Positions 45,705 to 54,129 of a stretch of 60,539 nucleotides of DNA are shown here, piece after piece. This DNA is from an uncultured Pelagibacteraceae bacterium (lineage in GTDB: Bacteria > Pseudomonadota > Alphaproteobacteria > Pelagibacterales > Pelagibacteraceae). Position 1 is the first letter of the stretch, and every line of letters starts with the position of its first letter. The notes under the pieces are model-generated. The model did not search any database. It was given only the letters and a program-made list of their open reading frames with translations, and was not told where the DNA came from. Made by a program: the position numbers and the translations under genes. Location of the stretch: assembly GCA_902591535.1 (NCBI GenBank), contig CACJBA010000006.1, positions 1 through 60,539 of the forward strand. Reading direction: 5' to 3'.

Positions 45705-47785
45705 AATACGTCTCTTTTACCAACATGGTTTGCTTTACTGACTATTCCGTTAGCCTCCATCATATCGATAATTCTTGCCGCTCTGTTATAACCAATCTGT
45801 AGTTTTCTTTGTAAAAATGATGTGGAAGCTTTTCCTTCAGATCTGATTATTTCTACCGCTTGTTGATATAAATCATCCTTGTCTCCAAGATTTTGACCAT
45901 CTCCAATTTCTTTTTCATCAGCAAAATTTAAAATTTCATCGACATAATCTGGTTCAGCTTGAGACCTTAAGAAATTATTTATTTTCTCTATTTCATTGTC
46001 TGAGACAAAAGGAGCGTGTATTCTTATTATTCTGTTAGCTGAAGACATGTACAACATGTCTCCTTTTCCTAAAAGTTGTTCTGCACCTTGTTCACCTAAT
46101 ATAGTTCTACTATCAATTTTAGAAGTAACCTGAAAAGATATTCTTGTTGGAAAATTTGCTTTAATAGTTCCAGTAATTACATCAACACTTGGTCTTTGTG
46201 TGGCCATTATAATATGAATACCAGCTGCTCTTGCCATTTGAGATAACTTTTGAATATAATTTTCAATTTCTTTTCCGGCTACAAGCATTAAATCTGACAT
46301 TTCATCTACTACCACAACAATGTAAGGCATTGGCAGTTTGTGCTTAGAATTATAACTATCAATATTTCTAACACCTTCTTTGGTCATTAATTTGTATCTG
46401 CTTTCCATTTCTTTAACCACCCAACCCAAGACAGAAGCTGCTTTTTTAGCTTCAGTAATCACAGGACAAAGCAAATGAGGAATTCCTTCATAGGTTGATA
46501 ATTCAAGCATTTTTGGATCAATTAAAATAAACTTACATTTTTCAGGCGTATGACGATACAGGAGAGAAAGTATAATTGTGTTTATACATACTGATTTACC
46601 AGATCCAGTAGTTCCAGCAATTAAAAGATGAGGCATTGAGGATAAATCCCCAACTAAAGGTTTGCCAGATATACTTTTACCTAGCGCAATAGGTAATTTA
46701 ATTTCTTTTTTTTTAAAATCGGAATTATTTAAAATTTCACTTAAGTAAACATTTTCTCTTGAATTGTTTGGGAGTTCTATCCCAATAGTATTACTTCCTG
46801 GTATTGTTGAAATACGTGCAGATTCCGAACTTGTATTTCTCGCTATATCATCCGATAAATTAATTATTTTTGATACTTTTACTCCTGCAGCAGGTTCAAA
46901 TTCATTTAAAGTGACCACAGGACCATGACTTACTTTTTTAATATTACCATTAACACCAAAATCTAATAGTATTTTTTCTAAAAATTCTGGATCACTATTT
47001 TCATTTTTTTCTTTGTTATCTCTTTCTTTTTTACTAGGACTTTTTAATAAATCTACACTTGGTAATTTAAATTTAATTTTATTATTAGTTTTATTTTCTG
47101 CTTTAATAAAAGGCAAATCTTCTTGGATAAGATTTTTAATTTCATCTTGTGGTATATATTCACTTATAACTTCACTTTTATGAGTATAATTTTTTTCTTT
47201 GGATTTACTAAAAATTGTTATTAATTTTTTTAAATTTTCATAAAATTTAATAGGATTAAAATTAATACTAATTAGGAAAAAAATAAGTATTAGAAAAATA
47301 AATAGATAATAAAATATTGTTTTGTTAATCAAAATTAATGAACTTAGAAATGTTTGATTAAAATAATTACCTACAAAACCACCATTTCCATTTATATAAA
47401 GTGTGAACGCATTTGAATAAAAGTGGGATAAAAAAAGTGTTCCTAGAATTGAATAGATTATTGCATAAAAAGTATTTTCTATAATTAAAAAAAATTCTTT
47501 AGTTTTCAAAATGTTAATTCCAGTAATCAATAATGTTAAAGAAACAAGATAAGAAACTAGTCCTATAGATTGAAAAAACAAATCTGATACTAAGCTTCCA
47601 TGGAAGCCAAGAATATTTTTTATTTCTTTGTTATCTGGAAAAATGAAATTAGGATCTTCAGGAGAATAATATACCAACGCTAATAGCAGCAATGTTCCTG
47701 CGACAAATATAATTATACCAAAAATTTCCGCCAACCTTCTAACGGTAAAATTAATTAATAAATTAGCTGTTTTTTTAATATCCAT
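45701..47785 (-). CDS. ftsK: DNA translocase FtsK
   Basis: FtsK (694 residues) pumps chromosome termini through the division septum. Four hydrophobic helices occupy about residues 20-180, followed by a shortened linker (about 185-270). The motor has GTTGSGKSVCINTIIL (Walker A, near 405) and PYIVVVVDEMSDLM (Walker B, near 485), plus RMATQRPS-like IIMATQRPSVDVITG. The C-terminal gamma winged helix (about 630-694, QRKLQIGYNRAARIIDMME) reads KOPS. It is coupled to lolA. Confidence 0.96.
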   Translation of the reverse strand: MDIKKTANLLINFTVRRLAEIFGIIIFVAGTLLLLALVYYSPEDPNFIFPDNKEIKNILGFHGSLVSDLFFQSIGLVSYLVSLTLLITGINILKTKEFFLIIENTFYAIIYSILGTLFLSHFYSNAFTLYINGNGGFVGNYFNQTFLSSLILINKTIFYYLFIFLILIFFLISINFNPIKFYENLKKLITIFSKSKEKNYTHKSEVISEYIPQDEIKNLIQEDLPFIKAENKTNNKIKFKLPSVDLLKSPSKKERDNKEKNENSDPEFLEKILLDFGVNGNIKKVSHGPVVTLNEFEPAAGVKVSKIINLSDDIARNTSSESARISTIPGSNTIGIELPNNSRENVYLSEILNNSDFKKKEIKLPIALGKSISGKPLVGDLSSMPHLLIAGTTGSGKSVCINTIILSLLYRHTPEKCKFILIDPKMLELSTYEGIPHLLCPVITEAKKAASVLGWVVKEMESRYKLMTKEGVRNIDSYNSKHKLPMPYIVVVVDEMSDLMLVAGKEIENYIQKLSQMARAAGIHIIMATQRPSVDVITGTIKANFPTRISFQVTSKIDSRTILGEQGAEQLLGKGDMLYMSSANRIIRIHAPFVSDNEIEKINNFLRSQAEPDYVDEILNFADEKEIGDGQNLGDKDDLYQQAVEIIRSEGKASTSFLQRKLQIGYNRAARIIDMMEANGIVSKANHVGKRDVL

Positions 47786-47845
47786 ATATGAATCAACTTA
47801 ATCACTTTGTATCATCTAATTTTTGTTGTTAAAATTAAAAATAAC

Positions 47846-48922
47846 ATGAGAGTTTGTATATTAGGATCAGGTTTATCAGCTTTAACTTTAGCAAAAGCTT
47901 TGGTGGGTCAAAATATATTTGTTGATATTTTTTGTTCTAAAAAAAAAACTGAATTAAACTTTTTAAGAACAATAGGTATCTCTAAAAGTAATTTTGATTA
48001 TTTTAATAATAATATCGTTAATATTGAAAAAATATGTTGGAAAATTAATAAAATTGAAATTCTAACCGAAAATTTACGTAAAGAAAAAGTAATTAATTTT
48101 GAAAACAATAATAATCAATTATTTTCAGTAGTAAAAAATTTTAAAATATATCAAGCTCTAGAAAAAAATTTATTAAAAAATAAATATTTTAAAAAAATTT
48201 ATAAAAATAATTATTCAAATTTATTGAATAAATATGATCTCGTAGTTAATACTGATTACTCTAGTTCAATCACAAAAAAGTATTTTAACAATAAAATTCT
48301 CAAGGATTATTATAGTTATGCTTATATAAGTGAAATTACACATAAAAAAATTTCTAATAGTACTGCCACTCAAATTTTTACAAAGTATGGTCCATTGGCC
48401 TTTTTGCCAATATCAAATACTCAAACATCCCTAGTTTTTTCAATAAAAAAAAATAAAAAGATAACAAGTCAGGATTTTAACAAACTTATTAATCAACATA
48501 ATTTTAATTACGAAATTAAAAAAATTAAAAAATTTGACTTTTTTAAATTAGAATCGCGAAGTTTAAGAAGTTACTATCATGGCAATATTTTAGCTTTTGG
48601 TGACCTTTTACATAAAATTCATCCATTAGCCGGGCAAGGATTTAATATGACATTAAGAGATATAAAAATTTTGTTGGATATTATTAAACATAAAACTGAT
48701 TTAGGTTTGCCGATAGATATATCAGTTAATAAAGAATTTGAAAAAAAATCAAAAGCAAAAAATATCATTTTTTCGAATGGAATTGATTTTCTCCATGAAT
48801 TTTTTAATTTAGAAAGTAAAATGAATAGTAATTTATTAAGTAAATCTGTTAAATTTTTAGGGAAAAATCCGTCAATAAATAAGATGTTTACAAAAATCGC
48901 AGACCAGGGATCAATTTTTTAG
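47846..48922 (+). CDS. UbiH/UbiF-family FAD-dependent hydroxylase
   Basis: 358 residues with N-terminal FAD dinucleotide motif MRVCILGSGLSALTLAKAL and the second FAD motif AFGDLLHKIHPLAGQGFNMT near 250, which matches the GDAAHxxHPLAGQGxNxG signature of ubiquinone-ring monooxygenases. It probably hydroxylates the quinone ring; which carbon cannot be told. The middle is poorly conserved and Lys/Asn-rich, and the protein is about 30 residues short of typical UbiH. The ATG at 47846 is chosen over an upstream start at 47807 because the Rossmann motif begins there. Its stop abuts the opposing Lon-domain gene. Confidence 0.82.
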   Translation: MRVCILGSGLSALTLAKALVGQNIFVDIFCSKKKTELNFLRTIGISKSNFDYFNNNIVNIEKICWKINKIEILTENLRKEKVINFENNNNQLFSVVKNFKIYQALEKNLLKNKYFKKIYKNNYSNLLNKYDLVVNTDYSSSITKKYFNNKILKDYYSYAYISEITHKKISNSTATQIFTKYGPLAFLPISNTQTSLVFSIKKNKKITSQDFNKLINQHNFNYEIKKIKKFDFFKLESRSLRSYYHGNILAFGDLLHKIHPLAGQGFNMTLRDIKILLDIIKHKTDLGLPIDISVNKEFEKKSKAKNIIFSNGIDFLHEFFNLESKMNSNLLSKSVKFLGKNPSINKMFTKIADQGSIF

Positions 48923-49561
48923 CTATTGTATTGTAGTGTTATCGTAAATATCAAAAGTATAAGTTTTTAAGATCTCCGCAATTTTATTTTTTCTCAAATC
49001 TAGATTTTTTGCTTCCAATAAAATTTGTTTTTCTTCTAATGTAAATGGTGATGCCATAGCAAGCGCATTAATAGTTTCGTCAAGACTTTGCTTTTCTAGA
49101 GCCTTCCAATTTATTATAAAACCTCTTTTTTCGAATAGAGACTTTAAATCCTTAAAAATTAGCTCAAGGTCAGAAAATTTGATTTCCTCTTTTTCATTTA
49201 TCAAATCTTGATAAAAATTTTCATAACTCACTTCAAGGATTCTGTATTTTTTTTCTGTTTCTATTTCCTTAACATTTTTGAATCTTGTTAAACCTTTTAA
49301 TTCTATTAAAAAACGTCCATCTTCTGTTTCATTGAAACTAGTTATTTTTCCAGCACAACCAATCTCATATAATTGAGGCCTGTTTTTCTTATCTAATGAA
49401 TTTTTTGGTTGTATCATTCCTATAAGTTTATCTGATTGCATACTATCATTGATCATATCGATATATCGAGGCTCAAATATATTTAATGGTACTGTAGTCT
49501 TTGGAAAAATTATAAAATTGCTCAAAGGGAAAACAGGTAATTTTGTTGGAAGATTTTTCAT
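48923..49561 (-). CDS. Lon N-terminal substrate-binding domain protein
   Basis: A 212-residue protein consisting only of the Lon N-terminal (LAN) domain: KLPVFPLSNFIIFPKTTVPL, IFEPRYIDMINDSM and DKLIGMIQPK are the family signature strands, and GRFLIELKGLTRFK follows. No AAA or protease domain is present, as in the widespread stand-alone LonN family whose function is unclear. The C-terminal helical part covers about 115-205. Confidence 0.9.
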   Translation of the reverse strand: MKNLPTKLPVFPLSNFIIFPKTTVPLNIFEPRYIDMINDSMQSDKLIGMIQPKNSLDKKNRPQLYEIGCAGKITSFNETEDGRFLIELKGLTRFKNVKEIETEKKYRILEVSYENFYQDLINEKEEIKFSDLELIFKDLKSLFEKRGFIINWKALEKQSLDETINALAMASPFTLEEKQILLEAKNLDLRKNKIAEILKTYTFDIYDNTTIQ

Positions 49562-49609
49562 ATATAATTATTAACAAAATATATATTATTCTTCTATAGT
49601 GATTATTTT

Positions 49610-50467
49610 ATGATTTTTTGGATAGCGTCATACCCTAAAAGTGGAAATACTTGGCTTAGAGCTTTAATAAGTACTTATTTTTTTTCAAAAGATGGTACTT
49701 TTGATGATGCTTTACTAAAAAATATTGATCAGTTTCCAACAAAACAATACTTTCAAAACTTTAATCATGACAAAAATGTCGCTGGAGATACTTGTAAGTA
49801 TTGGATAAAGGCTCAAGAAAATATCAATTTAAATAAAAATCTTAAATTTTTTAAAACTCATAATATTTTTGGTAAAGTCAACAATTCTGATTTTACTAAT
49901 AATCAAAATACAATTGGATGCATATATGTTGTGAGAGATCCAAGAAATGTAATAACATCGCTTAAAAATCATTATCAACTAGATAACGATCAAGCGTTAA
50001 GTTGGATTACAAATGAAAAAAATTATATTTACAACATTTTAGACTTTCAAAATTCAGGCTATAGTGATTTTCAATTTATAAGTTCTTGGAGTGTGAATTA
50101 CAAGTCTTGGAATGTTCAAAAAAAAATCCCAATTAAAATAATTAAGTATGAAGATTTATTGAATTATACGTATGTAGTATTTACAGATATAATTAAATTT
50201 ATTTATAAGACTACAAATAATAGCCAGCGTTTAGATAAAGAAAAAATTAAAAAAACTTTGAGGTCCACATCTTTTGATGCACTTAAAAAAAATGAGATGA
50301 AACGAGGTTTTTCCGAGGCAGTTTTTGACAGAGTAGATAAAAATAAAAAAGTTCCCTTTTTTAATCTAGGACCTAAAAATAATTGGAAGAAAATTTTAGA
50401 TAAAGATCTTGTAAAAAAAATTGATGAAGTTTTTGAAAAAGATCTGAAAGAATTAAACTATAAATAA
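49610..50467 (+). CDS. Sulfotransferase family protein
   Basis: 285 residues and clearly a paralogue of the gene at 35447. The 5'-phosphosulfate loop is IASYPKSGNTWLRALISTYF near residue 4. The 3'-phosphate segment is GCIYVVRDPRNVITSLKNHY near 105. The C-terminal motif is FFNLGPKNNWKKILD near 252. Predicted PAPS-dependent transfer of sulfate to an unknown acceptor. The next gene, three bases on, is a TPR-sulfotransferase fusion, so the two probably act in one pathway. Confidence 0.85.
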   Translation: MIFWIASYPKSGNTWLRALISTYFFSKDGTFDDALLKNIDQFPTKQYFQNFNHDKNVAGDTCKYWIKAQENINLNKNLKFFKTHNIFGKVNNSDFTNNQNTIGCIYVVRDPRNVITSLKNHYQLDNDQALSWITNEKNYIYNILDFQNSGYSDFQFISSWSVNYKSWNVQKKIPIKIIKYEDLLNYTYVVFTDIIKFIYKTTNNSQRLDKEKIKKTLRSTSFDALKKNEMKRGFSEAVFDRVDKNKKVPFFNLGPKNNWKKILDKDLVKKIDEVFEKDLKELNYK

Positions 50468-50470
50468 TAT

Positions 50471-52069
50471 ATGGAATTTTTGAATTTGGTAAATATGGCT
50501 AATGCAGCTGTAAAAAGTAATAAAATTCAAGAGGCAATTAAATTATTTGATAGTGCATTAAAATTAAATCCAACATCTTTTGAGGTCTGTTCTAAGTTGG
50601 GTTTATTAACATTTCAAGCAGGTGATTTAGATAATTCTATTAATTATTTTAAAAAAACACTGTTGCTAGATCCTAAATCGTCATTGGGTTATTCTAATCT
50701 AGGTTTAATTTATTCTAAACTAAATAATCAAGATTTAGCTTTAGAAAATTATCTAAAAGCTCATGAAATTGATCCTAAAAATTTTATAGTAAATTACAAT
50801 TTAGCTAATCATTTTTTTTCTAATAATGACGATAAAAATGCTGAAAAATACTATCAATTGTCTATTGAATTAAATCCACAGCATTTTTATCCATACAACA
50901 ATTTATTTCAATTGTACGACCGATCTAACAATTTAGAAAAATTAGGGGAAATATTTAATAATATACTTAAATTATTTGGAAGAAGTTCTCAGGTTCAATT
51001 TTTAGAGGGAACGCTAGAGTTTAAAAAAAAAAATTATAAAAAAACAATAAATATTTTTAAAAGTTTAGAATTTGATAAAAATGATTATCAAAAAAGTGTG
51101 CTGATAACCAATATTCTTGCGAAATGCTATGACCATGTTGGTTCTTATTCAGAGGCATATAAGTATTATTCTCTATCAAATAAAATAACTGAGAATACTT
51201 TTAAAAATAAATACAATAAGAATGAGTTTAACGATCGGGTATCTAAAAGATTGAGTTCTATTATTGATGTTGAAACAGGATTATTTGTTGATAATGAAAT
51301 CTATGACAAGCGTAGTGATCCAGTTTTTTTAATTGGTTTTCCAAGATCAGGTACCACTTTACTTGACACTATTTTAAGAACTCATAAATCAATAGAAGTT
51401 ATCGAAGAAAAACTATTAGTCGAAGATTTGATGAATCAACTCAACAATTATATTAATAATAATCTTTTAAATTTAAATTCTATTAATAAAAATGTAATTA
51501 AACAGCTAAGAGATTTATATTTTAAAAAAAGAGAAGATTTTGTTAGTTATAAAAATAATTCTATTATAGTTGATAAGTTACCGTTGAACATTGTTTATAC
51601 TGCTGAACTGAATAAAATTTTTCCAAATGCAAAATTCATTTTTGCCTTAAGAAATCCCTATGATGTTGTTTTAAGTTGTTTTATGCAACCATTCCTCCCT
51701 AATGATGCTATGTCTAATTTTTATAATTTAAAAGATGCTTCCAATTTTTATGATTTAATAATGAATTTATGGGATAAGTATCAGCAAAATTTAAATTTGA
51801 ATTTACAAATAATAAAATATGAAGATGTTGTAAATGATTTTGATAGTTCAATAAAAAAATTATTAAAATTTTTAGATGTAGAGTGGACAAATGATGTGAG
51901 AAATTTTTATTTAACTGCTTCAAAAAGAGGAATTATTAATACACCTAGTTATAATCAGGTAAATAAGCCTATTTATAAGGATTCCATTTCTCGATGGAAA
52001 AATTATAGCGATAAATTTTCTGATATTGATTTTAAATTAAAAAAGTGGGTAAAAAAATTTAATTATTAA
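50471..52069 (+). CDS. TPR repeat-sulfotransferase fusion protein
   Basis: 532 residues. The first 240 are tandem TPRs, for example AIKLFDSALKLNPTSFEVC, NSINYFKKTLLLDPKSSLGY and ENYLKAHEIDPKNFIVNY, with about five to six units. The C-terminal half is a Sulfotransfer_3-type domain: DPVFLIGFPRSGTTLLDTIL near 277 is the 5'-phosphosulfate loop and FIFALRNPYDVVLSCFMQPF near 392 the 3'-phosphate site. TPR-sulfotransferases resemble tyrosylprotein sulfotransferases in layout, with TPRs probably presenting a protein acceptor. No signal peptide or membrane helix is seen. Confidence 0.87.
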   Translation: MEFLNLVNMANAAVKSNKIQEAIKLFDSALKLNPTSFEVCSKLGLLTFQAGDLDNSINYFKKTLLLDPKSSLGYSNLGLIYSKLNNQDLALENYLKAHEIDPKNFIVNYNLANHFFSNNDDKNAEKYYQLSIELNPQHFYPYNNLFQLYDRSNNLEKLGEIFNNILKLFGRSSQVQFLEGTLEFKKKNYKKTINIFKSLEFDKNDYQKSVLITNILAKCYDHVGSYSEAYKYYSLSNKITENTFKNKYNKNEFNDRVSKRLSSIIDVETGLFVDNEIYDKRSDPVFLIGFPRSGTTLLDTILRTHKSIEVIEEKLLVEDLMNQLNNYINNNLLNLNSINKNVIKQLRDLYFKKREDFVSYKNNSIIVDKLPLNIVYTAELNKIFPNAKFIFALRNPYDVVLSCFMQPFLPNDAMSNFYNLKDASNFYDLIMNLWDKYQQNLNLNLQIIKYEDVVNDFDSSIKKLLKFLDVEWTNDVRNFYLTASKRGIINTPSYNQVNKPIYKDSISRWKNYSDKFSDIDFKLKKWVKKFNY

Positions 52070-52128
52070 TTAAAATTTCACACACCCTTAACATAGTAGG
52101 TGTTAAATTTTATTAATTTAAGTAATAC

Positions 52129-52157
52129 TTGCATTTATAAAAACCGCTATCTATAAT
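52129..52157 (+). promoter_or_regulatory. Sigma-70 promoter of tRNA-Gly
   Basis: TTGCAT (52129-52134), 17-base spacer, TATAAT (52152-52157). Predicted start is about six bases before the mature 5' end of the tRNA at 52170. One of the closest matches to the canonical promoter in the window. Confidence 0.75.
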
Positions 52158-52169
52158 GTTTTTTAACAA

Positions 52170-52244
52170 GCGGGCATAGCTCAGTGGTAGAGCGTCTCGT
52201 TGCCAACGAGAAGGTCGAGGGTTCGACCCCCTTTGCCCGCTCCA
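52170..52244 (+). tRNA. tRNA-Gly (anticodon GCC)
   Basis: Full cloverleaf read by eye: acceptor stem GCGGGCA/TGCCCGC, D arm with GCTCAGTGGTAGAGC, anticodon stem TCTCG/CGAGA around loop TTGCCAA (anticodon GCC), T arm GAGGGTTCGACCCCC. Discriminator T and an encoded CCA (52242-52244). It reads GGC and GGU codons. Confidence 0.97.
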
Positions 52245-52259
52245 TTATAGGAATTATTT

Positions 52260-52604
52260 ATGAATGATTTAGCAGATAAAAAATGTATACCGTGTGAAGG
52301 TAATATTCCACCCTTTAATACAGAGGAAATTCATAAGTATCTAAAAAAAGTTGATGGTTGGGAAGTTCTAGAAGATAAAATTGATGGATATTATTTATTA
52401 AAGAGTTTTAAATTTGACAATTTTTTACAAAGCCAAGAATTTATTAATAAAGTCGGAGAAATTGCAGAAGCTGAAGGTCACCATCCTGATCTATGGTTCG
52501 GTTGGGGATATGCAAAAATTAAAATATTCACACACGCTATTAAAGGGTTAGCGGAAAGTGATTTTATTCTTGCTGCTAAAATTGATAAAATTATCAGTGC
52601 CTAA
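52260..52604 (+). CDS. Pterin-4a-carbinolamine dehydratase
   Basis: A 114-residue PCD/DCoH-family protein. KKCIPCEGNIPPFNTEEI near the N terminus and EAEGHHPDLWFGWGYAKIKI near 72-91 (the HHPD...W catalytic set) are family hallmarks. The enzyme dehydrates the carbinolamine formed by pterin-dependent aromatic hydroxylases or acts in molybdopterin/folate-related metabolism; no hydroxylase is adjacent, so the role is open. It begins 15 bases after the tRNA gene, possibly sharing its promoter. Its end overlaps purH by 11 bases. Confidence 0.92.
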   Translation: MNDLADKKCIPCEGNIPPFNTEEIHKYLKKVDGWEVLEDKIDGYYLLKSFKFDNFLQSQEFINKVGEIAEAEGHHPDLWFGWGYAKIKIFTHAIKGLAESDFILAAKIDKIISA

Positions 52605-54129
52605 AGTGTCTGGTTTTTGAAAAAAGCAAAACTGTTTCAGTTTCATTTGCAAACTTTATTATTTCTTTGTCTCTTATAGAACCTGATGGTTGAACTACTG
52701 CTTCGACACCTGATTGAACTAATTTTTCTATACCATCGACAAATGGAAAAAAAGCATCTGAGGCAGCTACTAAATCTTGATTAAATAAATTAAATTTTTT
52801 CATTTTATTTATAGCTATTTTGCAACTATCCAATCTACTTGGTTGACCGGAACCAATTCCAACAGTTGAGCTGTCTGATGCAAGTACAATTGCATTAGAT
52901 TTTACATAACGACATATGTTAAATGCAAAAATAAGATTCTTCATTTGTCTTGAACTTGGTTTTTTCTTCGAAACAACTTTAAAATCTTTATTTGTAAATA
53001 TTTTAAAGTCTTCAGATTGAATTAATATTTCTTCATTCAATGATGTAAATTTAAGATTTTCTTTTAATGAATAATTTTTTGAGTCTATTAAACGTATATT
53101 TTTTTTTCTTTTCAATATTTTTAATGCATTTTTATCAAAACCATTTCCAATTATTACCTCCAGGAATATTTTATTTAACTCAATTGCTAAATTTTTATTT
53201 ATCTCAAAATTACAAGAAACTACTCCCCCAAAAGCACTTATAGGGTCGCATTTAAGGGCATATTTATAACTCTCAAAATTATTTGAATTAATTGAAACAC
53301 CGCATGGGTTTGCATGTTTTACAATAACTGTACCTTTATTTTTTGGCAGCGATTTTGAAATAGTTAAAGCTGCAAAAATATCATTGTAATTATTATAGCT
53401 TAGTTGTTTTCCATGAATTTGTTTTAAATTCATATTGGGATTTTTTGAGTAAATAGCACCAAATTGGTGAGGATTTTCACCGTATCGAAGTTTTTCAATT
53501 AAATTTCCGTGAAAAACCTTTTTTTCTGGAAAATTTTTATGATCAAAGCTGTTAAAATAATTTGAAATAATTGATTCATAATAAGCTGTTTCAGTAAAGG
53601 CAATGCTTGATTGTTTCTCTCTAAATCTTAATGATGTAGATCCTTTGTGTTTACTCAATTCATCAATTAGTTCTAAATATTGATTTGGAGAAGTGATAAC
53701 AGTTACGTCATTGTAATTCTTAGCTGCAGCTCTAACCATCGTTGGTCCACCTACATCTATGTTTTCTATGATTTTCTTGTGATTATTTGTATTATTTAAG
53801 GTCTTTTCAAAAGGGTAAAAATTTACAATTACAAGATCAATATTTTCATAATTACTTTTCTTTAAATCCTTTAAATGATTTTTACTATCTCTTTTATTTA
53901 AAATTCCAGCATGAATTTTTGGATGAAGTGTTTTAACTCTTCCTTCTAATATTTCAGGGCTATTTGTAAAATCAGATACTTCAACACAATCAAACTTTAA
54001 TTTCCTTATCCGCTTATATGTACCGCCTGAACTAATTATTTTAATTTTGTATTTTTTTAAGATTTTTAAAAGTGGTTTTAAATTTTTTTTATCAGAAACA
54101 GATATTAGAGCATTCTTGATATTTTTCAT
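52594..54129 (-). CDS. purH: Bifunctional AICAR transformylase/IMP cyclohydrolase
   Basis: PurH (511 residues) carries out the last two steps of IMP synthesis. The cyclohydrolase domain begins NALISVSDKKNLKPLLKIL, with ISSGGTYKRI and the signature KTLHPKIHAGIL near 65. The transformylase domain includes ENPHQFGAIYS near 217, IVKHANPCGVSIN near 260, and ends with IGSGQPSRLDS and FPFVDGIEKLVQSGVEAVVQ. The ATG at 54129 overlaps the upstream stop (TAATG) and is preferred to an ATG seven codons earlier. AICAR from HisF (40209) is its substrate. Confidence 0.95.
   Translation of the reverse strand: MKNIKNALISVSDKKNLKPLLKILKKYKIKIISSGGTYKRIRKLKFDCVEVSDFTNSPEILEGRVKTLHPKIHAGILNKRDSKNHLKDLKKSNYENIDLVIVNFYPFEKTLNNTNNHKKIIENIDVGGPTMVRAAAKNYNDVTVITSPNQYLELIDELSKHKGSTSLRFREKQSSIAFTETAYYESIISNYFNSFDHKNFPEKKVFHGNLIEKLRYGENPHQFGAIYSKNPNMNLKQIHGKQLSYNNYNDIFAALTISKSLPKNKGTVIVKHANPCGVSINSNNFESYKYALKCDPISAFGGVVSCNFEINKNLAIELNKIFLEVIIGNGFDKNALKILKRKKNIRLIDSKNYSLKENLKFTSLNEEILIQSEDFKIFTNKDFKVVSKKKPSSRQMKNLIFAFNICRYVKSNAIVLASDSSTVGIGSGQPSRLDSCKIAINKMKKFNLFNQDLVAASDAFFPFVDGIEKLVQSGVEAVVQPSGSIRDKEIIKFANETETVLLFSKTRHFRH

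Noticed and set aside
52082..52107. Hairpin TTAACA...TGTTAA after the TPR-sulfotransferase
   Set aside because: Six AT-rich base pairs with no clear T-run immediately after; too weak to call a terminator.
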